Source: Flavobacteriales bacterium (GTDB lineage Bacteria > Bacteroidota > Bacteroidia > NS11-12g > UBA9320). Taken from it: a stretch of DNA of 64,000 bases. The notes under the pieces were generated by a model. That model had not been told where the DNA came from, made no database searches, and worked only from the letters and a program-made list of their open reading frames with translations. Within the stretch, counting starts at the first letter, position 1. Each line of letters opens with the position of its first letter. The position numbers and the translations under genes are program-made. Positions 34,412-44,274 of the stretch are shown piece after piece. Location: positions 1,054,001 to 1,118,000 of the forward strand of contig JACJZU010000001.1 in the NCBI GenBank assembly GCA_020635435.1, read 5' to 3'.

Positions 34412-35500
34412 ATGAATCTTAAGAAAGTCCGATTCTCAAGCAGTACGAAAAACGATTTCTATAGTACAGTGAAGGCCAGAGTTCACCAATATTTTCAGGA
34501 AACTGGTTTATCTACGCACGCCAATGCCGCAATGGTCTTCAAGACCATTTTCATGTTCTCTATCTATTTCGTCCCCTACGGTCTCATGGTTGCCGGGTTG
34601 ATCCAAAATCCTGTGGTCCATTTCTTCTTATGGATCCTGATGGGATTGGGAATGGCCGGGATAGGACTGAGTGTGGCTCATGATGCGCTTCATGGCGCCT
34701 ACAGCAAGAACCCTACAGTAAATAAATTGCTCGGAAAGATCTTCCTTTTGGTGGGAGCCGACGATAACAACTGGAAACTTCAGCATAACGTGCTTCATCA
34801 CACCTACACGAATATCCACGATCTGGATGAGGATATTAAAACGGCTCCGGTGATGCGCTTTTCTCCGAATGAACCGCTTCGCCCGATCCACAAGGGCCAG
34901 TATTTGTATGCCTGGTTCTTTTATGGATTAATGACCTTGTATTGGTCAACGGGAAAGGATTTTGCGCAACTGTTCCGCTACGAGAAAAAAGGGTTGAACA
35001 AAAGTTTGAAGAAACCCTTAAACAGACTCTTGTTGAGAATGATCGCCAACAAGATCCTCTACTACACGTTCATCCTGGTAATACCGATGCTCACCATTCC
35101 AATGCCCTGGTGGCAGATACTCATTGGGTATGTATCGATGCATTTCATTGCGGGGTTGATACTGGCCTGTATCTTTCAACCGGCGCATGTTATGCCCACA
35201 ACCAGTTTCCCCAATCCGGAGGAAGGCAGTACGGTTGAGAATACCTGGGCAACACATCAGCTCTTTACGACAACCAATTTTGCGCCACAGAGTAAATTCT
35301 TCAGTTGGTTCGTTGGGGGGCTTAATTTCCAGATCGAACACCATTTATTCCCCAATATTTGCCATGTGCACTACAAGAAATTAAGTGAGATCGTGAAGCA
35401 AACCGCTCAGGAATTCAATTTACCCTACCATTCGGCGCCTACATTCAGTAATGCATTGTTAGAGCATACCCGACTCCTGTACCGTTTGGGCCGGGCCTGA
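34412..35500 (+). CDS. Fatty acid (front-end type) desaturase
   Basis: A 362-residue membrane di-iron desaturase. The three histidine boxes are present: HDALHG (about residue 91), HHTYTN (about 130) and QIEHH (about 310), the last being the Q-x-x-H-H variant of front-end desaturases. Four membrane helices surround them. No cytochrome b5 domain is fused. It introduces double bonds into acyl chains in the inner membrane; the exact position is not deducible. It has its own promoter. Confidence 0.9.
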   Translation: MNLKKVRFSSSTKNDFYSTVKARVHQYFQETGLSTHANAAMVFKTIFMFSIYFVPYGLMVAGLIQNPVVHFFLWILMGLGMAGIGLSVAHDALHGAYSKNPTVNKLLGKIFLLVGADDNNWKLQHNVLHHTYTNIHDLDEDIKTAPVMRFSPNEPLRPIHKGQYLYAWFFYGLMTLYWSTGKDFAQLFRYEKKGLNKSLKKPLNRLLLRMIANKILYYTFILVIPMLTIPMPWWQILIGYVSMHFIAGLILACIFQPAHVMPTTSFPNPEEGSTVENTWATHQLFTTTNFAPQSKFFSWFVGGLNFQIEHHLFPNICHVHYKKLSEIVKQTAQEFNLPYHSAPTFSNALLEHTRLLYRLGRA

Positions 35501-35504
35501 TCTT

Positions 35505-36314
35505 TCAGCTCCCTTTCATCCTGCGGTCGCGGGCCGGTGATTGGCCCATTCCGAATAATTTCACGTTGCGTGCGATCTCGTAATCGTATTCTTTTTCAAT
35601 GCGCTCACCTGTGGGTTGCAGGAGTTCGGCATCATTTTCCCTTGGATCTTTAACACGCGGGGAAACGGGATATGCGTTCAACTCCGCTGCCGGGAATGGT
35701 TCCAGCAAGGCCGTTATCTGTTCCAAGGGAGTATCGGGATCGATCCAGGTCGAATAGGCCTGTTCGTGGAGGATCACCGGAGAGCGATGATGCCCGATGC
35801 GCTGAGTGAGTTTATTGGAAACTGTAGTTATGATGCTGTGGCTGCAAATGATCTCTCCGGTTTCCGGATCTGTCCAATGATCGAATAATCCGGCAAAGGC
35901 AAAAGGCCGGTCGCCATTGCGCCGGTAAACCAGATACGGTTTGCTCAAGCGCTCAGTTTTAGGCCCTTCGTAGAATGCATCGGCTACTATCAGGCAACGT
36001 TGGGAGCGTATCGGCTTTCGGAATGCAGGTTTGGTAATTATTCCCCGGGCTCCGTTGTACATAGGGTCGTCCGACTTGTTCTGATCGCCCTCACTGCGGG
36101 CATTGAACAGGTACATTCTTTTCTTCGCCCAAAATGGCGTTAGGCCAAATTGCGACATGCGCAGTGTATGAGGCGCATCGGAGGCTACGATAGGGGCATA
36201 GGATCCCGGACCAATATTGTAATTGGGTTGGAATTGTTCCGGATTTTCTGTTTGGACATTGAATTTCTTTTCAATGGCCTTCAGTTCACTTACAACAACA
36301 TATCTTCCACACAT
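35505..36314 (-). CDS. SOS response-associated peptidase (SRAP/HMCES family)
   Basis: A 269-residue SRAP protein that forms a covalent bond with abasic sites in single-stranded DNA and protects them. The family signature is present: Cys2 at the N-terminus (MCGRYV), YNIGPG, the NARSE motif, ADAFYEG and the active-site His in RIGHHRSPVIL. Length is somewhat above the usual ~220-240. It is divergent from a DnaE2-like polymerase gene, and both promoters share a 109-bp spacer. Confidence 0.94.
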   Translation of the reverse strand: MCGRYVVVSELKAIEKKFNVQTENPEQFQPNYNIGPGSYAPIVASDAPHTLRMSQFGLTPFWAKKRMYLFNARSEGDQNKSDDPMYNGARGIITKPAFRKPIRSQRCLIVADAFYEGPKTERLSKPYLVYRRNGDRPFAFAGLFDHWTDPETGEIICSHSIITTVSNKLTQRIGHHRSPVILHEQAYSTWIDPDTPLEQITALLEPFPAAELNAYPVSPRVKDPRENDAELLQPTGERIEKEYDYEIARNVKLFGMGQSPARDRRMKGS

Positions 36315-36331
36315 AGAGGGGTTCCTTACGT

Positions 36332-36339
36332 CAAATATA
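36332..36339 (-). promoter_or_regulatory. -7 promoter element for the SRAP gene
   Basis: On the minus strand TATATTTG (36339 to 36332) matches TANNTTTG. Transcription would start near 36325, only ~11 nt before the start codon at 36314. The dnaE2 promoter lies 72 bp away on the opposite strand. Confidence 0.65.
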
Positions 36340-36392
36340 GCTCCGACCTGTACTTTTAACAGATCACAAATGCGGCGGCAAAATAAATAAGA

Positions 36393-36418
36393 ATGCTAAA
36401 ATAATTAGCATATATTTG
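36393..36418 (+). promoter_or_regulatory. DnaE2 promoter with overlapping operator palindrome
   Basis: ATGCTAA-AATAA-TTAGCAT (36393-36411) is a perfect 7-bp inverted repeat with a 5-nt spacer. Its last base overlaps the -7 box TATATTTG (36411-36418). The start codon at 36424 is 5 bp after the box, so the mRNA would be leaderless or nearly so. A repressor bound to the palindrome would block the promoter directly. This is the pattern expected of a damage-inducible (LexA-like) gene, but the repressor is not known. Confidence 0.6.
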
Positions 36419-36423
36419 TCGGG

Positions 36424-39400
36424 ATGTATGTGAATAATCACACCCGATTCAGCCTGAAGTATGGTATCCTGTCGGTTAAGGAGTTATTGGAATTTGCGCA
36501 GGAGCAGGGCTTGAGTCGATTGGCCATTACGGACATAAACAACACCTCGGCTGCCATGGATTTTGTGCGTTTGGCGCCGAAGTATGGGGTTGATCCGGTT
36601 TTGGGCATCGATTTCCGGAATGGTATACGACAGTGCTATGTGGCACTGGCCCTGAACATGAAGGGCTTTTTGGAGATGAACCGCTTTTTGTCGGGGCATT
36701 TGCATCGCGGCGAACCCATACCGGCACGTGCGCCATTGTTTGAGCATGTATTGGTCATTTACCCATTTGGAGTTTATACGGGTTTTCCGCTTCGCCCCAA
36801 TGAGTATATTGGTGTATCTCCGGCTAATCTGAACAAGCTGCGTTTTTCACCCTTGTGTGCAGATAGGGATAAGTTGGTTGCTCTTCAAACAGCAACCTTT
36901 CGCAACAAAAGGGACTTCAACACGCACCGTTTGTTGCGGGCTGTGGATCGGAATGTACTGCTCAGCAAGTTGTCTGTTTCCGAACAGTCGGAGGCAGGAT
37001 GTTATTTTTTTCCTGTCGATGAATTGCTTCACAAATACAGGGAATGGCCGCATTTAGTGGAAAATGCGGAGCGTTTGTTGGGGATGTGCACTGTTGAACT
37101 GGATCTGCAGGGCGATGTTCCCCAGAAGAATCAGCGCACGTATACCGGTTCGGAAGAGGAGGATCTGAAATTACTCCGGCAATTGTGCGAATCGGGTATG
37201 CCCTATCGCTATCCCAACCCGGACCGGGACTTGCTGGAGCGATTGGAGAAGGAGATCGACATTATACACCGCAAGGGCTTTGTATCCTATTTCCTGATAA
37301 GCTGGGATATTGTGCGCTATGCCCGGGAGAAAGGTTATTTCTATGTGGGAAGAGGAAGCGGGGCGAACAGCATGGTGGCTTATCTGCTGCGTATAACGGA
37401 TGTGGATCCGGTTGATCTGGACCTGTTCTTCGAGCGCTTCATCAATCTTTACCGAACCAATCCACCCGATTTCGACATTGATTTCAGCTGGACCGACCGC
37501 GACGATGTAACGCGGTACATCTTCAGCAGGTTCAGGCATGTGGCCTTGCTGGCAACATACAGTACCTTCCAGTTCCGTGCAACGGTACGCGAGTTGGGTA
37601 AAGTGTTCGGATTGCCCAAACAGGAGATCGACCGGATCAGCAGTGGCCGGTTTGTGTACGAAAGGCTCGATGATCTGTCGAAACTCGTTATTCGGTACAG
37701 TCGCTTTGTGCACGATTTTCCCTCCCATTTGAGCATACATGCCGGAGGTATACTCATTTCGGAAGATCCCATCGAGCAGTATACGGCCACCTTCATGCCA
37801 CCCAAGGGCTTCCCTACCACACAGTTCGACATGATCACGGCCGAGGATGTGGGACTTTATAAGTTTGACATTCTCAGTCAGCGCGGTTTGGGTAAGATCA
37901 AGGATGCTCTGGAGATCATCCGGGAAAATAACCCGGGTTCAGAACCGATCGACATACACGATATGAATCGTTTCAGGTCCGATGAGCAGATCAAGATCAA
38001 TTTGCGGGAGGGGAAGGCGATCGGGTGTTTTTACGTGGAATCGCCGGCCATGCGGATGTTGCTGCAGAAATTGAGGGTAGATGATTATCTGGGCCTGGTT
38101 GCAGCCAGTTCGGTGATCCGACCCGGAGTGGCCAAGTCGGGAATGATGCGGGAATACATACTCCGCTTCAGGAATCCGGCCCGAAGGCCCGATCCGGATG
38201 ATGTAATGATGCGCATCATGCCCGAAACATATGGGGTAATGGTGTACCAGGAAGATGTGATCAAGGTGGCGCACTATTTTGCCGGACTCAGCCTGGGCGA
38301 GGCCGATGTACTGCGCCGGGGTATGAGTGGCAAGTTCCGGTCAAGGGAGGAGTTTGCACGGGTTCAGGAGAAGTTCTTCGAGAACTGCCGCAAACAGGGG
38401 CACAGCGATGAACTCTCGGCCGAAGTATGGCGGCAGGTGGAGAGTTTTGCCGGATATGCATTTGCCAAAGGCCATTCGGCCTCGTATGCAGTGGAAAGTT
38501 ACCAAAGCCTTTTCCTCAAAGCCTATTACCCGATCGAATACATGGTTGCAACCATCAATAACGGAGGCGGATTTTACAGTCCGGAACTCTACCTCAACGA
38601 AGCCCGGCTACACGGCGCAAGCGTGGAAGAACCCTGTGTGAACAGGAGCGGGGCACTGTCCATCGTTCGCGGTCGCACCATATTCCTCGGGTTCCACCGC
38701 ATACGGAGTATGGATTATGCGAGCATCGAATGTATACTTGAAAGCCGGCTATTACAGGGTCCTTTCCGGTCGCTCCCCGATTTCATAGCACGGGTGGCCA
38801 TCTCCCTGGATCAACTGGTTCTGTTAATACGTGCAGGTGCATTTCGCTTTACAGGACTGAATAAGAAGGCATTGCTGTGGAAAGCACATTTCCTGCTCGG
38901 CCATTCCCGGCGATCAAAACCCGAACGCACGCTTTTTCGTCAGGAACCACGCGAATACCAACTCCCGCAACTGCTCACCGAAGCCCATGAAGATGCCTTC
39001 GACCAAATGGAACTGTTCGGATTTCCCCTCTGCAATCCGTTCGATCTGCTCACCCAACCGCTCCGGGAAGGGGTAACGGCGGCCGAACTGCCGCTTCACA
39101 AAGGAGAAACAGTCCGGGCCCTGGGCTACCTCATTCACATCAAGAAAACCACAACTGCCGGAGGTAAATTGATGTATTTCGGAACCTTCCTCGATCGCGA
39201 AGGTGGATTTCTGGATACGGTTCATTTTCCGCCCTATACCACAAAGTATCCCTTTCGAGGTAAAGGGATCTACCGGATCGAAGGTGTGCTCATGGAGGAA
39301 TTTGGTGCATTTACCATAGAGGTGCGGGCCATGGAGATCCTGCCCATGATACAGGACCCCCGCTATACGGATATGTCGGTATACGAGCAGCAAATGCTGC

Positions 39401-39441
39401 GACAAACACGCAAACAGCGCATGAATACTTCCATCAACTGA
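36424..39441 (+). CDS. DNA polymerase III alpha subunit, DnaE2-like
   Basis: A 1,005-residue C-family polymerase, shorter than replicative DnaE (~1,160 aa). The N-terminal PHP domain starts YVNNHTRFSLKYG, with several metal ligands replaced, as in the error-prone group. The polymerase core holds GRGSGANSMVAYLL, the catalytic PPDFDIDFSWTDRDDV (paired Asp), and GHSASYAVESYQSLFLKAYYP. The C-terminus carries an OB-like region. Next to SRAP and a radical SAM protein, and with an operator at its promoter, it looks like a damage-induced translesion polymerase. No ImuB/Y-family partner is seen in this window. Confidence 0.9.
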   Translation: MYVNNHTRFSLKYGILSVKELLEFAQEQGLSRLAITDINNTSAAMDFVRLAPKYGVDPVLGIDFRNGIRQCYVALALNMKGFLEMNRFLSGHLHRGEPIPARAPLFEHVLVIYPFGVYTGFPLRPNEYIGVSPANLNKLRFSPLCADRDKLVALQTATFRNKRDFNTHRLLRAVDRNVLLSKLSVSEQSEAGCYFFPVDELLHKYREWPHLVENAERLLGMCTVELDLQGDVPQKNQRTYTGSEEEDLKLLRQLCESGMPYRYPNPDRDLLERLEKEIDIIHRKGFVSYFLISWDIVRYAREKGYFYVGRGSGANSMVAYLLRITDVDPVDLDLFFERFINLYRTNPPDFDIDFSWTDRDDVTRYIFSRFRHVALLATYSTFQFRATVRELGKVFGLPKQEIDRISSGRFVYERLDDLSKLVIRYSRFVHDFPSHLSIHAGGILISEDPIEQYTATFMPPKGFPTTQFDMITAEDVGLYKFDILSQRGLGKIKDALEIIRENNPGSEPIDIHDMNRFRSDEQIKINLREGKAIGCFYVESPAMRMLLQKLRVDDYLGLVAASSVIRPGVAKSGMMREYILRFRNPARRPDPDDVMMRIMPETYGVMVYQEDVIKVAHYFAGLSLGEADVLRRGMSGKFRSREEFARVQEKFFENCRKQGHSDELSAEVWRQVESFAGYAFAKGHSASYAVESYQSLFLKAYYPIEYMVATINNGGGFYSPELYLNEARLHGASVEEPCVNRSGALSIVRGRTIFLGFHRIRSMDYASIECILESRLLQGPFRSLPDFIARVAISLDQLVLLIRAGAFRFTGLNKKALLWKAHFLLGHSRRSKPERTLFRQEPREYQLPQLLTEAHEDAFDQMELFGFPLCNPFDLLTQPLREGVTAAELPLHKGETVRALGYLIHIKKTTTAGGKLMYFGTFLDREGGFLDTVHFPPYTTKYPFRGKGIYRIEGVLMEEFGAFTIEVRAMEILPMIQDPRYTDMSVYEQQMLRQTRKQRMNTSIN

Positions 39442-39447
39442 GCGCCG

Positions 39448-40512
39448 ATGAACATGAAGCCCATACCCCCAAAGAACAACGGAAGAGGAACGACCCTACA
39501 GCTGAATAATCGCTTTGAACGGCATAGCTACGAAACCGAACCGGAAGCCACCGATCACGCGATCGAAGGTGTAGGTCGAACAGAGTTCACGGAGATCTTC
39601 CCCAAAGGGATACTCAACAAGATCGATAGCCCCGATATCGGATTCAACTGGGGTATGAATCCCTATCAGGGTTGCGAGCACGGCTGCATCTACTGCTATG
39701 CCCGCACAACACACGAGTATTGGGGGTTCAATGCAGGTCTGGATTTTGAGAAGCAGATCCTGATCAAAAAACAAGCCCCCGAATTATTGCGTCAAAAACT
39801 CGGCTCAAAGAGCTGGAAAGGCGAAACGATCATGCTTTCGGGAAACACAGATTGCTATCAACCCGCCGAGCGAAAATTGAAGATCACCCGAGATCTGATC
39901 CGGGTCTGTCTGGATTTCAAACAAAGTCTCGCTATTATTACCAAGAATGCATTGATCACCCGCGACGTGGATCTTCTCCGGGATATGGCGCGACAGGATC
40001 TGGTCGGAGTAAGTTTGAGCATAACCAGCAGCGATGAGCACGTGCGCCGGGTGCTCGAACCCAGAACCTCATCCTATACAGCCAAACTCAAAGCCATTGA
40101 AACACTCCGCCAGGCCGGAATTCCGGTATCCGTGATGATGGCTCCCGTAATTCCGGGTTTAACCGATCGGGAAATTCTCAAAATAGCCAAGGACGTTTCA
40201 CAGGCAGGTGCGCTCAATCTTTATTACACCCTGGTGCGCCTCAACGGACCGATTGCCCTCCTCTTCGAGAACTGGTTGGCGGAACACTTGCCCGACAGCA
40301 AGGAGCGCATACTCAAATTGATCAAAGAATGCCACGGAGGGCGTATGGGTAATTCAAAGTTCGGTGAACGCATGCGGGGTAAAGGGAATATTGCCGACAT
40401 CATTCATCAACAGTTTGAACTCGCCCGAACCCGATACGACCTGAAAGGTCCACGTACAGTCCTCAATACCTCCCTCTTCCGAAAACGACCGGATCAGTTG
40501 AGTTTATTCTAA
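39448..40512 (+). CDS. PA0069-family radical SAM protein
   Basis: A 354-residue radical SAM enzyme. The iron-sulfur motif is CEHGCIYCYA (CxxxCxxC) near residue 76, followed by LSGNTDCYQP and GVSLSITSSDEHVRR, the pattern of the PA0069/Rv2578c family related to spore photoproduct lyase. It starts 6 bp after the DnaE2-like gene and is cotranscribed with it. Members often stand next to dnaE2-type genes. A role in DNA repair is plausible but not established. Confidence 0.92.
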   Translation: MNMKPIPPKNNGRGTTLQLNNRFERHSYETEPEATDHAIEGVGRTEFTEIFPKGILNKIDSPDIGFNWGMNPYQGCEHGCIYCYARTTHEYWGFNAGLDFEKQILIKKQAPELLRQKLGSKSWKGETIMLSGNTDCYQPAERKLKITRDLIRVCLDFKQSLAIITKNALITRDVDLLRDMARQDLVGVSLSITSSDEHVRRVLEPRTSSYTAKLKAIETLRQAGIPVSVMMAPVIPGLTDREILKIAKDVSQAGALNLYYTLVRLNGPIALLFENWLAEHLPDSKERILKLIKECHGGRMGNSKFGERMRGKGNIADIIHQQFELARTRYDLKGPRTVLNTSLFRKRPDQLSLF

Positions 40513-40525
40513 CCGATTTAATTCC

Positions 40526-42049
40526 ATGGATGGAAGTGTCGCGGGAAGTATTTTCGTTGTCGTGACAGACCGCTATTGCCGTTTATTGGATTGGACCTTC
40601 GCCATACTTACCTGGGTTGCACTCATTTGGCGTATCGGGTATTTCTACTCCGACGGCGACCATGAGGAAGTACTTCCTCAAATATTCTTTCAGCTTGGCG
40701 AAACTCAGCTGGCAAACGACTTCCTGATCTCATCCATCGGTGGATCCTGGACCGTGCGGTCGCCATTTGTACTCTTGCTCTCTGTTTTTGGGAAGGATCT
40801 GTTGGAATCTGCTTTCCTGATCTTTCATATCGGGTTGAATGTGGTTTCGTTCTTTTTCATGATCCGTATAGCGCGGGCAGCCGGTACGGGAAGATGGTCC
40901 ATCTTCGTTCCACTGATCGCGGTATTCGCACTCTACGCCAAATCGCCGGGGGCGAACGACTTCTATTCCCCTCAACTTATTGCCGAAACATTCAGCATGT
41001 TCTTTGCACTCTGGGCAATTCGCGACTGGTTCGTCGAAAAGCACCGCTCCGTGGGCGTTTTACTGATGCTCGCTGTGCTGTTTCACCCGATCAATGGATT
41101 CCAGGTTTCCATTCTGCTTCTTGCCTCCTGGTTCATTCAAAATCGCCGTGAACTGCACTCGAGCTGGAAATATTGGTCGGGACCGCTCTTGCTCAGTTTG
41201 GCCTACATGATGTGGCTCATGTCAAGATCAGAAGGCGCTGGACCTTCCGATGCCTATTTCGATCTTTTGATCCGATTTCGGAATCCACATCATTATTTGC
41301 CATCGGCATTCCCGATGGAGCAGATCACACTCAGTCTACTTCTCGCGGCTGTGGCATTTTTCACTGTACAAAAGGAGAGGTCGTTTATCCGAACCTGGAT
41401 CGTGCTCACGGTAGTAGGGGCCGTATTTTATGTTGTATTCGTAGAATGGGGAACAAACATTTCGATGGCAAAGACCCAGTGGTTCAAAAGCACGATCTGG
41501 TTCAGACTCTGGCTTGCAATTGGTGTTTTGCGATTGCTACCTGCCTGGCCGATTCTAAAACACCGGTTTATCCTGTTCACAGCAAGTTTCCTCACGGTGT
41601 TCCTATTACTCAACAGCATGCGCAGCAATGAGATCTCTTCCCATAAATCCATCCGCACGGTGAAAGATCTTTCGCTGGTGGATGTTGGCGTACAAGCAGC
41701 ACAAATACTCCCTCGGGATGCGCTGATCGTTCAACCCATGGACATCACCGGTTTTCAGGCCTATGCCAAAAGGGGCATGTTTGTGAACTTCAAGGCAATT
41801 TTGCATTATCCCGATTTCCTGAAGAAATGGTTTAACAGGTTGGAACTGGTCTATGGCCCCATGGACCCTCAGCGTTCCGGCTTTCAACAATTCCGGCAAG
41901 CCCAGGCATTCTACGAAAATTTCGACGCGCAGAAGATCAAGGGCTGGAAAGAAGCGGGGATCACGCACGCGCTTACCCGCACGAAACAAGCACTTCCTGA
42001 GTTAAAATTGCTCTACCGCAATGCCGGCTTCTACCTCTACGCGCTTTGA
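40526..42049 (+). CDS. Polytopic membrane protein, hypothetical
   Basis: A 507-residue protein with about ten predicted membrane helices (for example WTFAILTWVALIW, AFLIFHIGLNVVSFFFMI, IFVPLIAVFAL). The first cytoplasmic/periplasmic loop is rich in acidic residues (SDGDHEEVLP), a placing seen in GT-C glycosyltransferases, although no DD/DE motif is certain. The C-terminal ~110 residues are soluble. It begins 13 bp after the radical SAM gene on the same strand but looks unrelated in function. Confidence 0.65.
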   Translation: MDGSVAGSIFVVVTDRYCRLLDWTFAILTWVALIWRIGYFYSDGDHEEVLPQIFFQLGETQLANDFLISSIGGSWTVRSPFVLLLSVFGKDLLESAFLIFHIGLNVVSFFFMIRIARAAGTGRWSIFVPLIAVFALYAKSPGANDFYSPQLIAETFSMFFALWAIRDWFVEKHRSVGVLLMLAVLFHPINGFQVSILLLASWFIQNRRELHSSWKYWSGPLLLSLAYMMWLMSRSEGAGPSDAYFDLLIRFRNPHHYLPSAFPMEQITLSLLLAAVAFFTVQKERSFIRTWIVLTVVGAVFYVVFVEWGTNISMAKTQWFKSTIWFRLWLAIGVLRLLPAWPILKHRFILFTASFLTVFLLLNSMRSNEISSHKSIRTVKDLSLVDVGVQAAQILPRDALIVQPMDITGFQAYAKRGMFVNFKAILHYPDFLKKWFNRLELVYGPMDPQRSGFQQFRQAQAFYENFDAQKIKGWKEAGITHALTRTKQALPELKLLYRNAGFYLYAL

Positions 42050-42095
42050 AAGCCGGTTTTAGATCCCGATAATTTTAGGTTTGAGTTTCCCCGGA

Positions 42096-44117
42096 TCACC
42101 AGATCTTCACGCCGTTCTCCGGAGCTTTCCCACATCCAAAGGCCTCATGGAACTGACTCAGGTTGTTCAGAGGAACGCGTACGCGGTATTCTGCCGGCGA
42201 ATGATAGTCGGTGAGCAAACGGTTATTGATGTCTTCCTCGGTGCTATTGCCTTTCCAAACATTCGCCCAACCCAGGAAGAAGCGCTGCTGCCAGGTAAAA
42301 CCATCGATCAATCCCGGATCCTTGCCATTCAATTGTTTTTGCAAAGCCGCATAGGCCAATGTAAGACCACCCAGATCGGCGATATTCTCACCCAAGGTCA
42401 TGCGGCCATTGATGAATTTACCGGGTAATACTTCCACGGCACTGTACTGTTCTACCAAAACATTAGCTAAACTGTCGAACTGCTTGCGATCTTCCTCGGT
42501 CCACCAGTTGTTCATATTCCCCTTGCCGTCGTATTTACTTCCCTGATCGTCGAAACCATGCGTGAATTCATGACCGATCACAGCTCCTATACCCCCATAG
42601 TTGATCGCATCGTCGAAGCTAACGTGGAAGAAAGGTGGTTGAAGAATACCTGCCGGGAATACCACTTCGTTTCCAACAGGACTGTAATAGGCATTCACCG
42701 TTTGCGGAGACATGTGCCACTCTTCTTTATCCACCGGTTTCCCAAATTTTTCAAGCATCAATTCGTGTCCGAATTTGTTGATGTTGATAAGGTTCTGCAC
42801 GTATGCATCCGCTTTGATGTCCAATTTGCTGTAATCTTCCCATTTGTTCGGGTAACCGATCTTGTAGGTAAAGGCTTCCAGTTTCTCGAGGGCCTTCTTC
42901 TTGGTATCCGGACTCATCCAGGTGAGATTCTGAATACTCTCGCGATAGGCCGAGCGCAGATTCTCGATCATTTCAGCAACGTATTCCTTACTCTCCGGCG
43001 GGAAATATTTATCTACGAAGAGTTTTCCCAGAGGCTCTCCCATTGTATTGTCGATTCGCTGGAGTATGCGCTCCTGACGTTTCTTCATTTCCTTCACACC
43101 GCGCAATTTGGTTGAGTAGAAAGCGAAATGTTCCTGCTCGAACTGGTCGTTGATGTGTGGAGCGTAGCTATTTAACATCTTCCAGGTAAGCCATACTTTC
43201 CAATCCTCAATTGAAACACCGGCAAGGAGTGCGTCCATTTTCTCATAGAAAGATGGTTGACCAACTACGATGCTGTCTATTTCGGGGAATCCCGCTGCTT
43301 TCAGAATGCCTCTGGCGTCGATGTTCTTCATGCCGGCATCCCAATCAGCCAACAACATTTTGTTATAGGTTTTTTCCGCGATCCGAAGTTCTTGTCGTGG
43401 CCAGCAGATCTCGGCAATTTTGGTTTCCAGATCCAGAATGCGTTTTCCGGGATCAGCTACTTCCGACGCTGAAAGTTTGAACATCGTATTCACGTGTTCA
43501 ACATAAGCATTGCGGATATCGATCATCTTCGGGTCATCCGTGAGGTAATAATCGCGATCCGGCAAACTGAGACCGGTTTGTGAGGCACCAACCGTATACG
43601 CCTCGCTGTTCTTGCGATCAATGGTAACATACATAGCCACAGGACCTCCTACACCCATAGGGCCAAGTTTACCTAAAGCTGTATTCAATGATTGAATGTC
43701 CCTGATCGATGCAATGATCTCCTGTATCGGTGCAAGCGGTGCAAGTCCTTTGGAGGCGGTGCCGTTTGTGTCCAGTGCGCTCAGATACATATCCCGGATC
43801 AATTGTTCGAAGGAACCGGTCTTGGCATCTTTCAATTTTGCCGTTTCGTCCAGTATTCCCTGGAGTTTCTTTTTGTTCTCCTCGTGCAGGATGTTGAAAC
43901 TCATCCATCGGCTTTCCGTGCTCGGAACCGGATTCAATTTCTGCCAGTTCCCGATCGCATAGGTGTAAAAATTCTCACATGGCAGCGCAGAGCTGTCCAT
44001 ATCGTTCACGTCAAAGGCAACTACTTTCTCTTCCATATCCGATGTTTCAGTTGATTTCTTTTTGCATTGCGCCAATACCAGAATAGACAGCGCGGCAAGA
44101 AAAGAGGCATATTTCAT
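42096..44117 (-). CDS. pepO: M13-family metallopeptidase (PepO/neprilysin-like)
   Basis: About 673 residues. The start at 44117 gives a lipoprotein signal (MKYASFLAALSILVLAQC, Cys18). The M13 domains cover the rest: NAYYSPVGNEVVFPAGILQPPFF, the zinc site HEFTH in VIGHEFTHGFDDQG, and GENIADLGGL, which holds the third ligand (Glu) and the conserved Asp. The C-terminal KIW tail is typical. It degrades oligopeptides in the periplasm or at the cell surface. It has its own -7 box. Confidence 0.94.
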   Translation of the reverse strand: MKYASFLAALSILVLAQCKKKSTETSDMEEKVVAFDVNDMDSSALPCENFYTYAIGNWQKLNPVPSTESRWMSFNILHEENKKKLQGILDETAKLKDAKTGSFEQLIRDMYLSALDTNGTASKGLAPLAPIQEIIASIRDIQSLNTALGKLGPMGVGGPVAMYVTIDRKNSEAYTVGASQTGLSLPDRDYYLTDDPKMIDIRNAYVEHVNTMFKLSASEVADPGKRILDLETKIAEICWPRQELRIAEKTYNKMLLADWDAGMKNIDARGILKAAGFPEIDSIVVGQPSFYEKMDALLAGVSIEDWKVWLTWKMLNSYAPHINDQFEQEHFAFYSTKLRGVKEMKKRQERILQRIDNTMGEPLGKLFVDKYFPPESKEYVAEMIENLRSAYRESIQNLTWMSPDTKKKALEKLEAFTYKIGYPNKWEDYSKLDIKADAYVQNLININKFGHELMLEKFGKPVDKEEWHMSPQTVNAYYSPVGNEVVFPAGILQPPFFHVSFDDAINYGGIGAVIGHEFTHGFDDQGSKYDGKGNMNNWWTEEDRKQFDSLANVLVEQYSAVEVLPGKFINGRMTLGENIADLGGLTLAYAALQKQLNGKDPGLIDGFTWQQRFFLGWANVWKGNSTEEDINNRLLTDYHSPAEYRVRVPLNNLSQFHEAFGCGKAPENGVKIW

Positions 44118-44139
44118 ACTTGGGTACTTTTTGGGGCTG

Positions 44140-44147
44140 CAAAAATA
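44140..44147 (-). promoter_or_regulatory. -7 promoter element for the M13 peptidase
   Basis: On the minus strand TATTTTTG (44147 to 44140) followed by CAGCCCC matches TANNTTTG. The start codon at 44117 is 22 bp downstream. Confidence 0.5.
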
Positions 44148-44274
44148 CATCTCTTCAACACTGCATGATTTCATTGGGCATTTGATTCTATAAAAGTGCC
44201 GGGCAATCCGATTACCACATTATTCCACGAAAATTGGAAATACCAACTGCGCCTGTTGTATTTTTCAACACCAA

